A stretch of 64,000 bases of DNA from Aquibacillus saliphilus (GTDB lineage Bacteria > Bacillota > Bacilli > Bacillales > Amphibacillaceae): the NCBI RefSeq assembly GCF_020404745.1, contig NZ_JAIZAP010000022.1, forward strand, positions 18,106 through 82,105. Reading direction: 5' to 3'. The notes beneath the pieces were generated by a model. The model saw only the letters and a list, made by a program, of their open reading frames with translations, was not told the origin of the DNA and did no database searches. The translations under genes and the position numbers were made by a program. Shown piece after piece: positions 61,105 through 64,000 of this stretch. How positions within the stretch are numbered: the first letter of the stretch is position 1; each line of letters opens with the position of its first letter.

Positions 61105-62031
61105 ATGAAGAAATCTTCTCCACAGACTATTAGTAATCCTACTACTAATTTAATAGAACAAAACAAAACTAGTTTATTCGCTGATCTCAAATCTCTTTTT
61201 AAAGCCATTGTGCTGATATCGAATATTCTTCCTGTCATCACTGGCTTCTTTTTAGCCCTATATTTCACAAATGCTTCTTTTCTAGAACATTGGGAGGTAT
61301 TCCTATTAACGATTGTTGGTAGTACTTCGGTTATGGCAGGTGCTCTCTTGCTTAATAACTGGTACGATGTTGATATCGACACGGTTATGGAACGAACGAA
61401 AAATCGCCCGACAGTTACTGGGACTATTTCACTAAAAACGGTTCTAGTCATGGGGATTACGTTGAGTGTTTTAGGACTAATACTGTTATCTTTTACAACC
61501 ATTGAGGCTTTGGTATATGGTCTTTTGGGTTGGTTTACGTACGTTTTATTGTACACGATGTGGTCCAAGCGAAGATACACGTTGAACACGGTAATTGGCA
61601 GTATTTCCGGTGCAGTTACCCCACTGATTGGCTGGGCAGCGGTCGATTCGACTTTTCATATTGTTCCAATTATCTTATTTCTTATCTTATTTATTTGGCA
61701 GATTCCTCATACATTTGCAATTGCGATCAAAAAATGCGATGAATATAGAGCTGCAGGAGTTGCTATGCTTCCTGTCGTACATGGTTTTGAGATTACCAAG
61801 AGACAAATGGCTATTTACATTGCTTGCTTACTGCCATTACCATTTTTCATCTTTTCATTAGATAGTATATTTATAATAATAGCTACAATACTCACCACTG
61901 GTTGGCTCGTTCTTGGCATGATAGGCTTTTTTACAAAGGATGACCTTAGATGGGCACATTGGATGTTTTTGTATTCAGTTAACTATTTAATGGTGTTATT
62001 TCTTACAATGATTGTTGTGACACTGTTTTAA
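61105..62031 (+). CDS. ctaB: Protoheme IX farnesyltransferase (heme O synthase)
   Basis: A 308-residue UbiA-family prenyltransferase with about nine membrane helices. NNWYDVDIDTVMERTKNRP is the first D-rich motif binding farnesyl diphosphate-Mg; YTMWSKRRYTLNTVIGSISG and the later IKKCDEYRAAGVAML (second Asp motif region) agree with CtaB/CyoE. It converts heme B to heme O for cytochrome oxidases. It is not next to ctaA or oxidase genes here, so it may be one of two copies. GAGGTGAACAAA precedes ATG 61105; a GTG at 61096 lies in that site. Confidence 0.93.
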   Translation: MKKSSPQTISNPTTNLIEQNKTSLFADLKSLFKAIVLISNILPVITGFFLALYFTNASFLEHWEVFLLTIVGSTSVMAGALLLNNWYDVDIDTVMERTKNRPTVTGTISLKTVLVMGITLSVLGLILLSFTTIEALVYGLLGWFTYVLLYTMWSKRRYTLNTVIGSISGAVTPLIGWAAVDSTFHIVPIILFLILFIWQIPHTFAIAIKKCDEYRAAGVAMLPVVHGFEITKRQMAIYIACLLPLPFFIFSLDSIFIIIATILTTGWLVLGMIGFFTKDDLRWAHWMFLYSVNYLMVLFLTMIVVTLF

Positions 62032-62046
62032 CGAATGTATTAAATA

Positions 62047-62092
62047 AAAAGAAGTAATCACCTCATATTCATACAGGGTGATTACTTCTTTT
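62047..62092. terminator. Bidirectional terminator
   Basis: AAAAGAAGTAATCACC (62047-62062) is the exact reverse complement of GGTGATTACTTCTTTT (62077-62092); it serves the converging ctaB and EamA-type genes. Confidence 0.9.
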
Positions 62093-62096
62093 AACA

Positions 62097-63020
62097 TTAA
62101 CTTGCTTTTTCATTTTCAAATCTTGATGAGATCACCTTTCGTTCTGAAGCAATCCATACTAACCCCATGATGATAATTACTCCACCAACTATTTGTGCAA
62201 CTGATATCGTTTCATTGAAGAATAATACCCCAGCAGCTGCAGCTGATGCTGGAACAAAGTACCTGAAGAAGTTAGCTTTTGTTGCACCAACATGTTTCAT
62301 CGATAAATTCCAAATCACAAATGCTGCCACAGTACATAAAATTACGTTATAGCCGATTGCTCCCCAGGTAATTGCAGATAATTCAGTCCACTGGATGCTC
62401 TCCCATCCTCCAAGTGTAAATGGAATTAAAAAGAGCGAGCCAAATAATATATACCAAGTTGTCACGCGCATAGGTGAGTACTTATTCATAAGCGGCATGC
62501 AGGCTAAATTAAATAATGCACCAATTAAACTAATAGAAAGTGCAAGAAGATTACCTAACATATATTCTGATCCAAGATCAAATCCATCTTTTCCCCCAAG
62601 GATAATAAGTGAGACACCTACTAACGCTACAAATCCGCCGATGACTATTCGTTTAGTCATTTTTTCTGGAGTGAATAAAGGAGCAAATAAGGCGACGAAG
62701 ATTGGCCAAGGTGCGACGTTTAATAGCGAAGCGTTTGCAAGTGTTGTAAATTTAATCGCATACATAACAAGCAACTCTAAAATGGTAACGCCAACAAATC
62801 CAATGATAGCGAGTCTTAAAAGATCCTTCTTTTCTACTTTAATGTCACCCTCGGTAATTTTCAAAATGATAAATAAAAACGGAAGGGCTAACCCAAATCT
62901 GAGAAGTACAAAGACCTCCGCAGTAAAAACGTCCATTGCCCAACGTGAAACCCCGAAGTTCACGCCCCAAATAATTGATACTAGAATAAGTCCTATGTAG
63001 AATATTAAGTTTGATCTCAA
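62097..63020 (-). CDS. EamA/DMT family transporter
   Basis: A 307-residue protein with ten membrane helices arranged as two EamA repeats: first FYIGLILVSIIWGVNFGVSRWAM ... LANASLLNVAPWPIFVALF; second MLGNLLALSISLIGALFNLAC ... GATKANFFRYFVPASAAAAG. The family exports amino acids, nucleosides or other metabolites. Start TTG 63020 with GGATGGA about eight bases upstream is the only reasonable choice. Monocistronic with shared terminator. Confidence 0.9.
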   Translation of the reverse strand: MRSNLIFYIGLILVSIIWGVNFGVSRWAMDVFTAEVFVLLRFGLALPFLFIILKITEGDIKVEKKDLLRLAIIGFVGVTILELLVMYAIKFTTLANASLLNVAPWPIFVALFAPLFTPEKMTKRIVIGGFVALVGVSLIILGGKDGFDLGSEYMLGNLLALSISLIGALFNLACMPLMNKYSPMRVTTWYILFGSLFLIPFTLGGWESIQWTELSAITWGAIGYNVILCTVAAFVIWNLSMKHVGATKANFFRYFVPASAAAAGVLFFNETISVAQIVGGVIIIMGLVWIASERKVISSRFENEKAS

Positions 63021-63233
63021 TTAAAATCCATCCATTCCTATGTAAATTGCTACCACTTGTTATTATCACACTTCTTGTAACGGGATACTAGCTAAATTGT
63101 CAAAGATTGAGTAATTTTCATGGGGAATGTAAGAATATAGTTAATAACTAAACAATTGGTTGTAGAAACTAACTTTCTATTCTATCATTACAGTATACAA
63201 AATATAATGTTTCATAAGGGAGGGGTTGTAGCT

Positions 63234-63557
63234 TTGAGTACCAAAGATGAGAGACTTTATGCAATGTTAATTTATCTTCTTAGTTTTCCATTTCCAATCC
63301 TTGCACCACTAATTATTTGGTTGATGAAAAGAGAAGAGTCCGAGTTTGTTGATTATCATGGCAAAGAATATTTTAACTTTTTAATTTCTTATACAATTTA
63401 TTTTACCGTTAGTGGAATTTTAGTCTTGCTACTTATCGGAATTGTCCTGTTACCTGTAGTAGGGATTATGCTTTTCATTTTCACTATTATTGCCGCAGTT
63501 AAATCGTATGGTGGTGAAGAATACCGGATTCCCTTGATTTTTCGCTTTATCAAGTAA
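63234..63557 (+). CDS. DUF4870 (Tic20-like) membrane protein
   Basis: A 107-residue membrane protein with three hydrophobic segments: MLIYLLSFPFPILAPLIIWL, FNFLISYTIYFTVSGILVLLL and VVGIMLFIFTIIAAVKSYGG. The motif FVDYHGKEYFNFLISY and the ending GEEYRIPLIFRFIK are the DUF4870 pattern (YHGKQALNFQ in many relatives). Function unknown. AAGGGAGGGG before TTG 63234 fixes the start; the frame opens 78 bases further upstream without a site. Confidence 0.88.
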   Translation: MSTKDERLYAMLIYLLSFPFPILAPLIIWLMKREESEFVDYHGKEYFNFLISYTIYFTVSGILVLLLIGIVLLPVVGIMLFIFTIIAAVKSYGGEEYRIPLIFRFIK

Positions 63558-63560
63558 TTA

Positions 63561-63598
63561 AAATGAAAGGCACTAGTTCAGGTGCCTTTCATTTTTTT
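63561..63598 (+). terminator. Terminator of the DUF4870 gene
   Basis: AAATGAAAGGCAC (63561-63573) pairs exactly with GTGCCTTTCATTT (63582-63594), followed by TTTTT. The stretch 63600-63770 is A+T-rich with nothing recognised. Confidence 0.88.
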
Positions 63599-63770
63599 GA
63601 TTGTCTAGGAAATTACACTAGTGTTGCATTAAAAATATTTATTAAAGTCAAGAGTTTATTATATTCAAGTTAAATATTATTTTAATATTCAGTTTTTATC
63701 TTTTGAGAGAAAAATAGAAAAAAGAACAATGGGGTCTAAGAAGGTAGTCCATTATCCATTTTTTTTACAT

Positions 63771-64000
63771 TTATACCGAGTCGTTTGTTAGGTCATTTAA
63801 ATGTTGTGTTTCACCTTCTTCATATTGCCTTAATGTTTCTAAGAAAACCTGTTCGTTTTTCTGTTTTTTTCTACCTGGTGACGAACGATCTGGTAACTTA
63901 AAAATTTCCTTTATAAATAAGGAATAGCACTTTGACCAGTAGGCCCTTACAAACTTTTGTATGTCTAGTAATGATCGGTTACTATCGATTTTATTTTGTA
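63771..64000 (-). CDS. C-terminal part of an unrecognised gene (partial at right edge)
   Basis: The minus strand is open from the window edge to TAA at 63773-63771, 75 codons. The visible end is charged and hydrophilic: KFVRAYWSKCYSLFIKEIF, KLPDRSSPGRKKQKNEQVF, LETLRQYEEGETQHLNDLT. No membrane segment or motif that I recognise. It may be the end of a real gene, as the sequence is not repetitive and codon use looks ordinary, but the length is too short to be certain. Confidence 0.45.
   Translation of the reverse strand, partial: QNKIDSNRSLLDIQKFVRAYWSKCYSLFIKEIFKLPDRSSPGRKKQKNEQVFLETLRQYEEGETQHLNDLTNDSV

Noticed and set aside
62395..63000. 201-codon plus-strand frame inside the EamA transporter gene
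   Set aside because: Antisense frame of a clear ten-helix transporter; no ribosome binding site and no family.

Overview
The window reads as chromosome of a low-GC, endospore-forming member of the Bacillaceae (Bacillales). The evidence is strong AGGAGG-type ribosome binding sites, frequent GTG/TTG starts, a YppG-like protein, DUF3231 and PRC-barrel proteins, CtaB, a SinR homologue, a Bacillus-type eps gene order, and GC-rich dispersed repeats typical of Bacillaceae. I cannot fix the genus.

Layout. 1-14 kb is housekeeping and accessory sequence: the end of a sensor kinase, two GC-rich repeats, small proteins, an acetyltransferase, a YkoGH/ArlRS-like two-component system with a PepSY protein, a chemotaxis receptor, a DUF3231 protein, an L,D-transpeptidase gene broken by one in-frame amber codon, a Gfo/Idh/MocA oxidoreductase, a PRC-barrel protein, an alcohol dehydrogenase remnant and a quinone-oxidoreductase-type enzyme.

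14.3-41.1 kb is a large exopolysaccharide (biofilm matrix/capsule) locus, all on the + strand. It starts like B. subtilis eps (epsA, epsB, a structured leader at the position of the EAR antitermination RNA, epsC), continues with galU, glycosyltransferases, an EpsG-type polymerase, galE, epsL, epsM, epsN and a SinR-type repressor, and then runs into a visibly more A+T-rich string of about ten glycosyltransferases, one unrecognised ParB-like protein and a PglK-like ABC flippase.

41.5-50.9 kb is a lasso-peptide (paeninodin-like) biosynthetic cluster of unusual design. Two paralogous macrolactam synthetases (C1, C2) are each followed by their own short precursor gene (A1, A2; both too short for routine ORF calling). 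They are followed by one shared set: HPr-kinase-like tailoring kinase (K), PqqD-like leader-binding protein (B1), transglutaminase-like leader peptidase (B2), nucleotidyltransferase-family protein and ABC exporter. The two synthetase-precursor units are separated by a terminator and have separate promoters.

The most interesting link is regulatory. A palindrome resembling the SinR operator (GTTCTTT half-site; TTCTTTATAAAGAA) occurs twice before the eps operon and once before each lasso transcription unit, and a SinR homologue is encoded inside the eps locus. This predicts co-repression of matrix and lasso peptide production.

50.9-64 kb holds a metallophosphoesterase with an altered GNHD motif, an AEC transporter, a sugar-catabolic locus (two Gfo/Idh/MocA oxidoreductases, VOC protein, sugar isomerase-like protein, AraC regulator, GH42 beta-galactosidase, cre-like sites, a decayed oxidoreductase remnant), a small zinc-finger protein, ctaB (heme O synthase), an EamA transporter, a DUF4870-type membrane protein and the C-terminal end of an unrecognised gene. 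No rRNA, tRNA, CRISPR array or intact insertion sequence was seen.
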